Source: Amphritea opalescens (lineage in GTDB: Bacteria; Pseudomonadota; Gammaproteobacteria; Pseudomonadales; Balneatricaceae). From it: DNA of 64,000 nt. This document shows positions 17,230 to 26,901 of this stretch, piece by piece. A model generated the notes under the pieces. The model ran no database searches. It worked only from the letters and a program-made list of their open reading frames with translations, and was not told where the DNA came from. A program made the translations under genes and the position numbers. The stretch is from NCBI RefSeq assembly GCF_003957515.1, contig NZ_RQXW01000007.1, positions 124,001 through 188,000 on the forward strand. Direction: 5' to 3'. Position 1 is the first letter of the stretch. Each line of letters begins with the position of its first letter.

Positions 17230-18507
17230 GTGGACGCGGCAAACTCTTCTGATAAACAGCAGCACTGGTCGGATGCGGTATTAAACCGTCGTACGCTTAT
17301 CTGTATTTTTACTGGCTTTTCGTCCGGTATGCCGCTGTATGTTTTGTTCCAGCTATTGCCAGCCTACTTACGGGCGGAAGGCGTGGGTCTGAAAGAGATC
17401 GGCCTATTTGCTCTAGTAACCTTCCCCTATACATGGAAGTTTATGTGGGCGCCGCTGATGGATCGCTACATCCCACCGTTTTTGGGGCGTCGTCGAGGGT
17501 GGATGCTGTTAATGCAGATAGCCCTGTTGGGATCGATTGCCTGTCTAGGTCTGTTTGATCCGGCAATGTCGATCATGACCATCGCCTATCTGGCAACGGC
17601 CGTCGCGTTGTTCAGTGCTAGTCAGGATATTGTGTTGGATGCCTATCGGCGGGAGTTATTACCTGAGGAAGAGTTAGGTTGGGGCAACTCGGTACATGTA
17701 CAGGCTTATCGCATCTCGGGCATAGTGCCCGGGGCGTTGGGCTTGATTTTGGCCGATATGATGCCTTGGAGCAGCGTCTTTATGATTGTTGCTGGGTTTA
17801 TGATTTTAGGCGTTGCGATGACGCTGGTGGTGAAAGAGCCGATTACAGCCCCCCGAGCACCGAAAACCTTGAAAGAAGCGGTGCTCGAACCCTTTAACGA
17901 GTTTATCACGCGGCTTGGCTGGACCGGTGCTCTGCAGATTCTCAGTTTTATGTTTCTGTATAAGTTAGGCGACAATATGGCAACGGCCTTATCGACTCCA
18001 TTTTATATCGATATGGGGTTTAGTCTGACAGAGATAGGTGTCATTGCGAAAGCGTCAGCCCTCTGGGCTTCGGTTGTGGGCGGTATTCTTGGCGGCCTGT
18101 GGATGATTAAACTGGGTATTAACCGAGCGCTGTGGATCTTTGGTGTTGTGCAAGTCGTGACGATACTGGGGTTTGCTCTATTGGCTGAAACCGGCCCAGA
18201 TAAACTTCTCCTCGCGGTGGTGATTAGTTTCGAATATCTCGGGGTTGGCCTTGGTACAGCGGCGTTTACCGCTTTTATCGCTCGAACCACCAGTATTACA
18301 TTTGCCGCCACCCAATTTGCACTGTTTACCGCCTTAGCGGCTCTGCCTCGCACCTTTGTTAATGCCTTGACGGGGTACATTGTTGACGCTGTTGGCTGGA
18401 ATATGTTTTTCTATCTGTGCGCAGTGTTGGCGATTCCAGGGATGCTATTATTACTGAAAGTAGCACCTTGGCATGCCTCGACGGCTAACCTAAAATCTCC
18501 AGAATAA
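17230..18507 (+). CDS. ampG: AmpG-like MFS muropeptide/transporter
   Basis: Inner-membrane major-facilitator protein of 425 residues with about 12 membrane spans. AmpG imports GlcNAc-1,6-anhydroMurNAc peptides for cell-wall recycling and thereby feeds AmpC regulation. Signatures are SGMPLYVLFQLLPAYLR, TFPYTWKFMWAPLMDRY, LGRRRGWMLL and FSASQDIVLDAYRREL near residues 125-145. Translation starts at GTG 17230 with AAGGAT upstream; no nearby ATG fits. The AmpG family also contains acetyl-CoA transporter-like members, so the muropeptide substrate is a family inference. It is followed by the adenine-deaminase gene about 80 bp downstream. Confidence 0.82.
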   Translation: MDAANSSDKQQHWSDAVLNRRTLICIFTGFSSGMPLYVLFQLLPAYLRAEGVGLKEIGLFALVTFPYTWKFMWAPLMDRYIPPFLGRRRGWMLLMQIALLGSIACLGLFDPAMSIMTIAYLATAVALFSASQDIVLDAYRRELLPEEELGWGNSVHVQAYRISGIVPGALGLILADMMPWSSVFMIVAGFMILGVAMTLVVKEPITAPRAPKTLKEAVLEPFNEFITRLGWTGALQILSFMFLYKLGDNMATALSTPFYIDMGFSLTEIGVIAKASALWASVVGGILGGLWMIKLGINRALWIFGVVQVVTILGFALLAETGPDKLLLAVVISFEYLGVGLGTAAFTAFIARTTSITFAATQFALFTALAALPRTFVNALTGYIVDAVGWNMFFYLCAVLAIPGMLLLLKVAPWHASTANLKSPE

Positions 18508-18572
18508 CGCGTGTCAGGCATGCCCGTGTTTTGTGTTTACCATGAAACACCATAGATAATCATAACCGATAG

Positions 18573-19583
<1,011 letters not shown>

Positions 19584-19609
19584 GTTCGCTAGAGGGCGCT
19601 TCGAGATGG

Positions 19610-20467
19610 TTAACTGCTGCTTTTCTCGCCCTTCAAGAAGGTTAAGATTTCACGTCGATCACTAATCAGGTGTCGTGCCTGAGGCTGATAGACCACCTTG
19701 ATATCGGCAACATTTGCTTCGAGTCGTGACTGAGTAACCTTTGAATCGAGCAGTACGTCTTTACCGGCAACGATCGCCAAGGTCGGGGCTTTAATCGCTT
19801 GTAGGGTTTGATCGCTAAAGATAGGGAGTTTATCCCACCGAGGCTTCACATGTCGGCTGATCAGGGCGAATAACTCCCGGAACTTTTTCGCCGTAGTGGA
19901 AGGGTTTTTCTGTTCGGCCCCGAAGATCATTTCGCGTACTTTTCGCTTACCCCATTTGCCCAATAGCATGAGCGGCAGCGCTTTCATCAGGAACTTACGT
20001 TGCGGGCCAACACCGCCGGGGACTAACAGCGCGAGTCGAGTGACCTTCTCGGGTCGACGGCTAGCGTAATCGAGTGCCAACCAACCCCCTAAGGATTCAC
20101 CTACGATGGCTGTATTAGAGAGTGCCAATGCTTCCATGACATCATCCAACCACAAGGCGTAACCATCGCTATCCATGGGCAGACGAACCTGTTCGCTGAG
20201 TCCGGGTTCGCCGATCATATCAATGGCATAGATACGAAAGTGCTGTGACCACTCGGCAATATTTAGAAACCACGCGCTGACGTTGGACATTGCACCATGG
20301 ATTAGGAGTAGAGGGGGCAGTGTTTCGTCACCACAGGCAAGTACATGGGTATCCCCGTGGCGGGTTGGCAGGGTTAGCTGCTCGAAGGCGACAGGGCAGA
20401 GATTAAGCACCTCGTTATAACACTGTTTTACCGCGTGTTCACCATCGGTGGATTTGTATATTGTCAT
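19610..20467 (-). CDS. Alpha/beta hydrolase
   Basis: A 285-residue alpha/beta hydrolase fold protein of unknown substrate, without signal peptide. The oxyanion-hole motif LLLIHGAMSN (residues 53-62), the nucleophile elbow GESLGG with S125, the acid D237 in VAGKDVLLDS and the base H266 in QARHLISD form a complete catalytic triad. The fold is similar to carboxylesterases and C-C bond hydrolases such as those in aromatic degradation. It is convergent with the adenine deaminase gene and about 160 bp from the aryl polyene locus, of which it is probably not part. Confidence 0.85.
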   Translation of the reverse strand: MTIYKSTDGEHAVKQCYNEVLNLCPVAFEQLTLPTRHGDTHVLACGDETLPPLLLIHGAMSNVSAWFLNIAEWSQHFRIYAIDMIGEPGLSEQVRLPMDSDGYALWLDDVMEALALSNTAIVGESLGGWLALDYASRRPEKVTRLALLVPGGVGPQRKFLMKALPLMLLGKWGKRKVREMIFGAEQKNPSTTAKKFRELFALISRHVKPRWDKLPIFSDQTLQAIKAPTLAIVAGKDVLLDSKVTQSRLEANVADIKVVYQPQARHLISDRREILTFLKGEKSSS

Positions 20468-20628
20468 GGTGTTTCCAAATAATATGGGAGTGAGAGTATT
20501 GTTAAGCGGCTGATTTTTCGGCTGTTATATAGAGATAATATCGGTATTTGATCTAACTTACAGTGTAAATTGGCTGATCGGACTAATGATTTCATAAAAC
20601 CGCTGAGCTGCTCGGTGCATTGTTTGTG

Positions 20629-21309
20629 TTAAACGTTAAATTTCAGTTCGTTAATGTGAAGAGACTCTGCGTTTATAACTTGGGAGCTGACAACGGCGAG
20701 TTGATGGTTATCCATGGTGGCTTCGAAGAGTTGCCACTGAGTATTTGCCATTTTTAAGTCTTGATAACTCAGTGTGGCAAGGGACGTTTTCGATTGTTGT
20801 GTAGCGGGAAGCGCTTTATAGAGGGCTTCTTTGGCACACCATAGTCGATAGAAATAGGCTTCTTTAGCTGCCGTTGATGTAGGCATAGCGCAGATTTCAT
20901 TCGGACTCATAAATAGCCCCGCTGCAGAGGTAAAGTCTCTCGTACGTTTTTTATATTCTAGATCTATTCCAACGTTATTGTCGCTCAGTGCAAAGCCAAT
21001 GAGTGCTTTGCTGTGGGTCAAGCTAATGTAGCCGTGGAGAGGCAGGTTGTGGATAACCGGCGCACAGTGACGTCGTTCCTCTATTTGCCATCGGCTAAGC
21101 GGTTGATTAAATCGCTCGCTCAATGCCGAGCAAATCAGCAATCGGCTGAACAGATATTGCTGCGCTCTACGAGGGTGTTGCAACTGTTTGTAATAACGTT
21201 GCTGTGCGGGAGGCAGTAGAGCAAGGTATTGTTGTGTTTCTTTGTCATGATGCGCGGCAGTTTTGTAATACCAAAGCTGCAGCGCACCATTTTTTCCGTT
21301 AGCGGGCAA
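20629..21309 (-). CDS. Sfp-type 4'-phosphopantetheinyl transferase of the aryl polyene locus
   Basis: Transfers 4'-phosphopantetheine from CoA to acyl carrier proteins, here presumably ApeE/ApeF of the adjacent cluster. The 226-residue protein has the Sfp/AcpT core: FSRLLICSALS, SLTHSK (97-101), the Mg-binding pair D116 and E118 in VGIDLEY, and WCAKEALYKAL (157-167). It starts at TTG 21309 and overlaps the end of the upstream gene by 11 bases, implying translational coupling. The pair is transcribed away from the main ape operon. A dedicated transferase is common in APE clusters. Confidence 0.9.
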   Translation of the reverse strand: MPANGKNGALQLWYYKTAAHHDKETQQYLALLPPAQQRYYKQLQHPRRAQQYLFSRLLICSALSERFNQPLSRWQIEERRHCAPVIHNLPLHGYISLTHSKALIGFALSDNNVGIDLEYKKRTRDFTSAAGLFMSPNEICAMPTSTAAKEAYFYRLWCAKEALYKALPATQQSKTSLATLSYQDLKMANTQWQLFEATMDNHQLAVVSSQVINAESLHINELKFNV

Positions 21310-21739
21310 GTTTAACGACGTCGCCGTTCAGGGCAACACCCGCCATAATGGCTCCCGCATGACATTCGAATTCACTGTTGCTGCTGTATTTCTGTTTTTT
21401 GTAATAGCTGACAATATTAATAACGGCATTACCGCCTTCGGCTTTGGCTCTTTCTTGTAATGCCAGTAGCGCTGATAGGAATACCCAGCGACAGGCTTCA
21501 CCATCACTTTTGCCAAAGGCATTGGTTTTTTTATTCGTGGTGAAATTACCGAAAGAACGCAATGTATTGGCATGTTTTTGGTGGCCAAAATATAGTCGAA
21601 TATTGGGGTCTAAGCGTTCTTGGAAATCGGCTGATTGCATCGCGTCTTCAATTGAGAACATCAGTTTTGAATCACGGCTATAAGCCTCTGGGGCGAGCAA
21701 TAATAGGGTAGAGGTTAGCAAGGCTATCAATAGTTTCAC
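21299..21739 (-). CDS. Secreted 'excinuclease-like' protein of aryl polyene clusters
   Basis: A 146-residue exported protein. Homologues are often annotated 'excinuclease ATPase subunit', but there is no ATPase motif and the name is misleading. It has a signal peptide (VKLLIALLTSTLLLLAPEAYS) and conserved features CRWVFLSALLALQERAKAEG, GGNAVINIVSYYKK and FECHAGAIMAGVAL, with two mature cysteines that could pair. GTG at 21739 is preferred because it follows an excellent AGGAGA box and starts the signal peptide; the reading frame itself opens at 21775. It is regularly found near APE genes, but its function is unknown. Confidence 0.75.
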   Translation of the reverse strand: MKLLIALLTSTLLLLAPEAYSRDSKLMFSIEDAMQSADFQERLDPNIRLYFGHQKHANTLRSFGNFTTNKKTNAFGKSDGEACRWVFLSALLALQERAKAEGGNAVINIVSYYKKQKYSSNSEFECHAGAIMAGVALNGDVVKLAR

Positions 21740-21925
21740 AGGGTTCTCCTTGAAGATCGGTTCCATTAAGTGCATGGATTATAGGGAGATAAAGGATCTG
21801 CTTCAATGATCTTTAGGTTGCATCGCAGAGGTGAGCAGGTAAAATTCCAGCCTGAAAATTAGGGATAATATTTTAACATATGCGATTAAATGGCTAATGC
21901 TACGGTCGTTGACGGAGTAAGCCGC

Positions 21926-22639
21926 TTGTTACGTTTTAAATTGCAATCATGGAATGCGTTTGCCCCAGGGCTTGATAGCCAGAGTGCGTGGCGTGAATGG
22001 TTATTGCATCCATCAGACCTTCCCTCTGAGTTGGGGAAAACATCACTGAAGCAAATTCCACCCATGCTGAGACGGCGCTTTACCCCGTTGGGGCGTTGTG
22101 CGGCTGGCGCAGCGTTACCGATACTTGAGGGGGTTGATGCCATTCCGGGCGTATTTGCTTCTCGTCATGGTGATACGCCTCTGACTCTGTCGTTGCTCGA
22201 AGGCATTGCTAGCGGTGAACCGATGTCGCCAACCGGCTTTAGCCTTGCTGTGCATAATGCACTGAGTGGTTTGTTGTCGATAGCCCGAAAAGATGTGAGC
22301 GAGGTGACGGCGATAGCAGCGACTGAAAACCTTATCCCGAATGCGCTGATAGAAGCCGCTACTCAGTTACAAGAGAGCTCCAGCGTGCTCTGTGTTATCT
22401 ATGATGTGCCGCTGCCCGAGCTTTATCAGCCCTATAGTGATTCAGTTGATTTTCCTTGTGCAGTGGCGATGATTTTAACTCGAGATGAGGGCGATGATTT
22501 TGTCGTACAACGTGAAGAAAGTCTGAATGATACAGCTCAGAGCGATGGTTTTTCTGGATTGTTAAGGGTCTTGTGTGGCCTCGAGTCGAGCGTCAGCTTC
22601 GGTTCGGCGTCCAGCTATTGGCGGGTTAGTCGCGGATGA
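21926..22639 (+). CDS. apeC: ApeC-like ketosynthase-related chain-length factor (aryl polyene)
   Basis: Short beta-ketoacyl-synthase-like protein (about 237 residues; Ketoacyl-synt_2 family). It lacks the Cys-His-His catalytic set of true ketosynthases and in APE systems pairs with ApeO as a chain-length factor. Recognisable parts are MLRFKLQSWNAFAPGL, IPPMLRRRFTPLGRCAAGAAL, and SPTGFSLAVHNALSGLLSIAR, which is typical of the family. The frame is open from an ATG at 21890 with no ribosome site; the TTG at 21926 has GGAG eight bases upstream and gives the family's usual N-terminus, so I prefer it. First gene of the long ape operon; its stop overlaps the next start by four bases. Confidence 0.82.
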   Translation: MLRFKLQSWNAFAPGLDSQSAWREWLLHPSDLPSELGKTSLKQIPPMLRRRFTPLGRCAAGAALPILEGVDAIPGVFASRHGDTPLTLSLLEGIASGEPMSPTGFSLAVHNALSGLLSIARKDVSEVTAIAATENLIPNALIEAATQLQESSSVLCVIYDVPLPELYQPYSDSVDFPCAVAMILTRDEGDDFVVQREESLNDTAQSDGFSGLLRVLCGLESSVSFGSASSYWRVSRG

Positions 22640-23430
22640 GGTGTTTGGCGCAGCGTATAAACCATCTTTGGCGCTGGATCGGTACTGCATTTAGTTTTTT
22701 TGTCTTCGGTCTTGGCGGAATCCTTCTGCCACTATTTGCGGTTCCTGTGCTGTATCTTATACCGAGTACTAAACGACAGAGAGAGCGTCGAGCTCAAGGT
22801 ATTATTCATCACTCGTTTCGTTTTTATATCGGCATGATGAAGTGTTTAGGTGTTTTGAGCTATGAGCTCGAGGATGTCGATAAATTACGGCAAGCAAAGT
22901 TGATTCTGGCGAACCATCCCTCGCTGATTGACGTTATCTTTTTGATTGCCTTAGTGCCTAATGCCAACTGCGTTGTGAAGGGTGGGTTAGTGCGTAACCC
23001 TTTTACGCGGGGGCCGATTAAGACGGCAGGTTATATCATTAATGAAAATAGTGAAGGGGTCATATTAGCGGCTGCAGAGGCATTTGCTAAAAACGATGCG
23101 TTGATTATTTTTCCTGAAGGGACACGTACTACTCCGCAGCAAATGTTACGTCTCAAACGTGGAGCGGCAAATGTAGCCATTCGAACCGCTGCTGATATCA
23201 CGCCAGTGTTAATTGAATGTGTGCCAACGACATTGAGTAAAGAGAATCGATGGTATGATGTGCCGTCTAAAAAAGTTCATTTCCGAATTAAGGTCTGTGC
23301 AGTGGTTCCGGTAGCGCCCTATTTAGCTGAGAGCGCACCATCGGTCGGGGCTCGGAAACTGACGGCGGATTTGACAGAATATTTTAATAAGGAGTTGGTA
23401 CTGTATGAGCAATCTGCAGCTAGAGATTAA
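22636..23430 (+). CDS. Lysophospholipid acyltransferase (PlsC family) of the aryl polyene cluster
   Basis: PlsC-type acyltransferase of 264 residues with an N-terminal membrane segment (about 18-45). The catalytic HX4D motif is N93-H94-PSLI-D99 and the substrate-binding motif is FPEGTRTT (159-166). In APE clusters this protein (ApeD position) is thought to help place the polyene on a lipid carrier, but the acceptor is not established. ATG overlaps the apeC stop (ATGA), and its own 3' end overlaps the first ACP gene by 26 bases. Confidence 0.85.
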   Translation: MRCLAQRINHLWRWIGTAFSFFVFGLGGILLPLFAVPVLYLIPSTKRQRERRAQGIIHHSFRFYIGMMKCLGVLSYELEDVDKLRQAKLILANHPSLIDVIFLIALVPNANCVVKGGLVRNPFTRGPIKTAGYIINENSEGVILAAAEAFAKNDALIIFPEGTRTTPQQMLRLKRGAANVAIRTAADITPVLIECVPTTLSKENRWYDVPSKKVHFRIKVCAVVPVAPYLAESAPSVGARKLTADLTEYFNKELVLYEQSAARD

Positions 23431-23665
23431 ACAGATGATCATTGAAACCTTAGATCTCGAAGATATTGAGCCTAATGATATCGTGGATGATGAACCGTTG
23501 TTTGTTGAAGGCCTAGGGCTGGATTCAATTGATGCGCTAGAGATCGGTTTAGCATTGCAAAAACGTTATGGTATTAAGCTTAAGGCTGATTCTGAAGATA
23601 CCCGTGAGCATTTTGCTAGTATTAATGCGCTGGCCGTTTTAATTGAATCACAACGCGCGATTTAA
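23405..23665 (+). CDS. apeE: Acyl carrier protein 1 of the aryl polyene cluster
   Basis: ACP of 86 residues with the phosphopantetheine serine S41 in GLGLDSIDALEIGL and a very acidic surface. Together with the following gene it should carry the growing aryl polyene chain. GGAG lies nine bases before the ATG, inside the end of the acyltransferase gene. The two ACPs of this cluster differ clearly in sequence, suggesting different roles (starter loading versus chain extension), but which does what cannot be read from the sequence. Confidence 0.9.
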   Translation: MSNLQLEIKQMIIETLDLEDIEPNDIVDDEPLFVEGLGLDSIDALEIGLALQKRYGIKLKADSEDTREHFASINALAVLIESQRAI

Positions 23666-23674
23666 GGGGGGGCT

Positions 23675-23920
23675 ATGATTGATCAAGAACAAGTTTATCA
23701 GAAAATCTCGGCCGTACTTGTGGATCTGTTTGAAATTGATCCTGCAGCAATACACCCAGACGCGCATCTGTACGAGGACTTAGATATCGATAGTATCGAT
23801 GCGGTTGATTTGGTCGTTGAATTGAAAAAGCTAACCGGTAAAAAGATTAAACCGGAAGATTTCAAATCGGTCCGCACGGTGCAAGATGTGGTCACTGAAG
23901 TTGAAAAGCTGTTTGGTTGA
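23675..23920 (+). CDS. apeF: Acyl carrier protein 2 of the aryl polyene cluster
   Basis: ACP of 81 residues with S40 in DLDIDSIDAVDLVVEL as phosphopantetheine site. It is closer to canonical AcpP than the first ACP. A G-rich ribosome site (AAGGGGGGCT) precedes the ATG, suggesting high expression. Its stop overlaps the next start by one base (TGATG). Confidence 0.9.
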   Translation: MIDQEQVYQKISAVLVDLFEIDPAAIHPDAHLYEDLDIDSIDAVDLVVELKKLTGKKIKPEDFKSVRTVQDVVTEVEKLFG

Positions 23921-24462
23921 TGTCGAATATTGTCAAAATTACGTTGTTGATACTGACACTAGGCTATCCATTTATCGTTTATTGGGGGCTGCAAAGCTTT
24001 AATGCTGCGCTGCTTCTGCCGCTGCTTGCTCTCGTTTTAGCGCTGCGTTGGTTAGCGGGAGCGCAGAGTAATGATCGTAAAGTGATTCTCGTTAGTGTGA
24101 TGGGGGTAGCGCTAGTTGCCATTATTGGGGGGATACAGCAGGGGTTGATGTTTTACCCTGTGCTGGTGAATTTTAGTATGTTAATTATTTTTGCTAGTAG
24201 TCTGTATGCTCGGCAAACCGTCGTTGAAAAAATGGCTCGAATAAAAGAACCCAATCTGTCGCCTCAGGGCGTTGATTATACGCGTAAGGTAACACGAGTA
24301 TGGTGTGCTTTTTTTGTGCTAAACGGTGGTATTTCAGCAGCGACAGCTATTTGGGCGTCCGAGCAGGTATGGATGTTGTATAACGGTTTGATTGCTTATC
24401 TTCTTATTGGTTTTCTAATGGCCGCTGAATGGGTTGTCAGGCAAAGAGTTAAACGAAACTGA
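23920..24462 (+). CDS. COG4648-type membrane protein of the aryl polyene cluster
   Basis: Polytopic inner-membrane protein of 180 residues with about five hydrophobic segments (near 5-20, 26-42, 54-70, 75-95, 125-145 and 150-168). It matches the uncharacterised COG4648 membrane protein regularly encoded between the ACPs and the AMP-ligase in APE clusters. The role is unknown; it may anchor the synthase at the membrane. ATG at 23920 overlaps the ACP stop, and its own stop overlaps the next ATG by one base. Confidence 0.78.
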   Translation: MSNIVKITLLILTLGYPFIVYWGLQSFNAALLLPLLALVLALRWLAGAQSNDRKVILVSVMGVALVAIIGGIQQGLMFYPVLVNFSMLIIFASSLYARQTVVEKMARIKEPNLSPQGVDYTRKVTRVWCAFFVLNGGISAATAIWASEQVWMLYNGLIAYLLIGFLMAAEWVVRQRVKRN

Positions 24463-26156
24463 TGAGCACTTTATTACCATTATCTGATTGGTTAAATGCC
24501 GTGCCACAGGGGGTTATTGCCTATACCGCTAATCGTTCGGTAAGTAAGGCGGATCTGGAAAGGCGCGTAATCTTTTGGCTGAGTGTCTTACCGGCTGAAA
24601 GAGGCCAGCACTGGGCTGTATACCATCAAGATTCAGCCGAGTTTCTGGCAATGCTTTTAGCGCTTTGGCAGTTGGGTTGCACTGCTAGTGTACCTGGAGA
24701 TGATAGACCGGTAACCCGTGAACGTCTTCGTCTTAAAGTGACGGGCTTTGTTACTGATTTCTCTGATCATCTAGTGCCTGACGAACTCGCTCAGTTAAAT
24801 GAGATTGAGAGGGGGAATTGGTTAACGCTTGCCGATGATTTCCCTGCCCTCGAAATCTACACTTCAGGTTCAACTGGAGAGCCGAAGGCTATCCTGAAAA
24901 CCTTTGCTCAGTTAGATAGTGAGTTAGCGGCTTTGGAAGCGCTATGGCCTGATGATCATGAAGCGGTAGTTATCTCCACTGTTACACATCAACATTTTTA
25001 TGGTCTTATTTTTCGGCTGTTATGGCCGCTTGCTCGAGGGCAGCGATTTGAGACTGAGCAGTGGCAATACACAGAAGATCTGTTTAGTCGAGGGTTGCGG
25101 TATCAATCGTTTACGTTGGTGTCCACCCCTTCGCATTTGGGACGTTTTAATACTTCGATTAATTGGTCTGAAGTAGCTCCCCGGTGTTGTTCGGTGCTCT
25201 CATCTGCAGCTCCACTGAAACGTAGGGATAGTTTGCTGGTCGCGCAGTTACTTAAGGCACCAGTACGTGAAATTTATGGCAGCTCAGAAACGGGTGCTAT
25301 CGCTTGGCGGGTTCAGTCGGAGCCATATGATGTTGCGTGGCAGGCTTTACCAGGTGTCCAGTTATCTCAGACGGAAAACTCTTTATTAGTCGTAACGGCC
25401 GATCAACTGTCTGACCGGACTTTTGAGATGTCTGATCGAGTGGAGTTTGTCGCTGATGGTATGTTTCATCTCGGTGAGCGGATTGACAGTATTGTTAAAG
25501 TTGAAGGCAAACGAGTATCTCTAACGGAGGTGGAGCGGGTCGTTCAACAATCTCATTTAATCGAAAACGCTAAAGCGTTAATCATTAGCCGTAAGCGAGT
25601 TGAGGTTGCCCTGGTTGCTGAGTTAACCGAGATAGGTCGTCAGACATTAGCTCTGTTAGGTAAACGGAAGCTACAGCAACAACTTAAACAGCATCTACAA
25701 AACTTTTTCGAACCGGTATTGCTGCCTCGTCGCTGGCGTTTTGTAACACAGATGCCCTATAACGCTCAGGGAAAATTGCCGATGGATAGCTTACAAACCA
25801 TGTTCGTAACGCAAGCGATTAAATGGCCCGAATTAGTGAGTCAGACGGTAACAGATAAGCAGGCTAATCTTGTTTGTCGAATACCTGCCGAGCTAATCTA
25901 TTTCGATGGGCATTTTGCGGGCAATCCTATTTTGCCAGGAATCGTTCAGGTGCATTGGGCGGAACACTATGGACGTCAGTTGTTAAATTTTATTGGTCAG
26001 TTTGATCGTTTAGAAGTTATCAAGTTTCAACAGGTTATTTTCCCTGAAACGACAGTTAATCTGGCGCTTGAATATCACCAAGAGAAGGGCAAGCTCAGTT
26101 TTCGTTTTTATTCAGATAAAGGAGTCCATTCCAGTGGCCGAATCTGTTTTAGCTGA
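24462..26156 (+). CDS. apeH: Fused AMP-ligase (ApeH) and hotdog dehydratase (ApeI) of the aryl polyene cluster
   Basis: A 564-residue bifunctional protein. Residues 1 to about 455 form an ANL-superfamily adenylate-forming ligase (AMP-binding motif YTSGSTGEPK at 133-142; YGSSETGAI about 273-281; GERIDSIVKVEGKRVS hinge; catalytic lysine region MPYNAQGKLPMD), expected to activate the aryl or acyl starter and load it on ACP. Residues about 465-564 form a FabA/ApeI-like hotdog dehydratase (IYFDGHFAGNPILPG with candidate catalytic H484). In several described APE clusters these are two genes; here they are one polypeptide without stop or frameshift. It overlaps the glycosyltransferase start by 23 bases. 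Confidence 0.88.
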   Translation: MSTLLPLSDWLNAVPQGVIAYTANRSVSKADLERRVIFWLSVLPAERGQHWAVYHQDSAEFLAMLLALWQLGCTASVPGDDRPVTRERLRLKVTGFVTDFSDHLVPDELAQLNEIERGNWLTLADDFPALEIYTSGSTGEPKAILKTFAQLDSELAALEALWPDDHEAVVISTVTHQHFYGLIFRLLWPLARGQRFETEQWQYTEDLFSRGLRYQSFTLVSTPSHLGRFNTSINWSEVAPRCCSVLSSAAPLKRRDSLLVAQLLKAPVREIYGSSETGAIAWRVQSEPYDVAWQALPGVQLSQTENSLLVVTADQLSDRTFEMSDRVEFVADGMFHLGERIDSIVKVEGKRVSLTEVERVVQQSHLIENAKALIISRKRVEVALVAELTEIGRQTLALLGKRKLQQQLKQHLQNFFEPVLLPRRWRFVTQMPYNAQGKLPMDSLQTMFVTQAIKWPELVSQTVTDKQANLVCRIPAELIYFDGHFAGNPILPGIVQVHWAEHYGRQLLNFIGQFDRLEVIKFQQVIFPETTVNLALEYHQEKGKLSFRFYSDKGVHSSGRICFS

Positions 26157-26901
26157 GAGCGCTTTTAAACCGATCGTCGTTATTCCAGTATATAACCATG
26201 AGGAGGCTATTAGTGTAACGCTCGCAGATGTATTGCGCTTTGGTTATCCGGTTTTGTTGGTGGATGACGGTAGTTCAGCGAAGTGTCGCGATGTGCTGGT
26301 GGGATTACGTGATCAGTATGCCGGTCGGGTGAGTTTGATGCGTTTGGAGCAGAACGGAGGAAAGGGCGCAGCAGTTAAAGCGGGGCTTCGGCAGGCACTC
26401 GAAGCCGGTTATAGTCATGCCGTACAGGTTGATGCTGACGGGCAGCATGATTTAGACGATATACCGTTGTTTATGGAAGTTGCCTATTCATCGCCAGAGG
26501 CGCTGGTGATTGGCTATCCTCGGTATGATGAGTCAGTTCCCACCCATCGCTATTTGGCTCGTTATCTGACCCATATATGGGTATGGATTAATACATTGTC
26601 ATTCTTAGTCAAAGATACAATGTGTGGTTTTAGAGTTTATCCGTTAACTCAGGTAGTGTCGCTATTGCAGGAGGATTGTTGTGGCGACCGTATGGAGTTC
26701 GATACCGAAGTTGTTGTTCGATGGGTTTGGCGTGGGCTGGCAGTCGAAAATTTACCGACAAAAGTGCATTACCCGATTGATGGTGTTTCTCATTTTAATG
26801 CGGTGAAAGATAACGTACTTATCTCACGAATGCATGCAAAACTGTTTTTTGGCATGTTACTGCGCTTACCTCGATTGATGCGGAAGAAACTAAATGTCTG
26901 A
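26134..26901 (+). CDS. Family 2 glycosyltransferase of the aryl polyene cluster
   Basis: GT-A fold glycosyltransferase of 255 residues. Motifs are VVIPVYNHEEAI (about 15-26), LLVDDGSS (D44/D45), NGGKGAAVKAGL and the metal-binding DAD of QVDADGQHD (100-106), with a later CGDRMEFDTE segment typical of dolichol-phosphate-mannose-synthase-like enzymes. It corresponds to the first half of the ApeJ-type glycosyltransferase/acyltransferase described as a fusion elsewhere. The frame is open from 26068, but GTG at 26134 follows AAAGGAG at good spacing and gives a normal N-terminus. It probably adds a sugar that links polyene and lipid. Confidence 0.85.
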   Translation: MAESVLAESAFKPIVVIPVYNHEEAISVTLADVLRFGYPVLLVDDGSSAKCRDVLVGLRDQYAGRVSLMRLEQNGGKGAAVKAGLRQALEAGYSHAVQVDADGQHDLDDIPLFMEVAYSSPEALVIGYPRYDESVPTHRYLARYLTHIWVWINTLSFLVKDTMCGFRVYPLTQVVSLLQEDCCGDRMEFDTEVVVRWVWRGLAVENLPTKVHYPIDGVSHFNAVKDNVLISRMHAKLFFGMLLRLPRLMRKKLNV

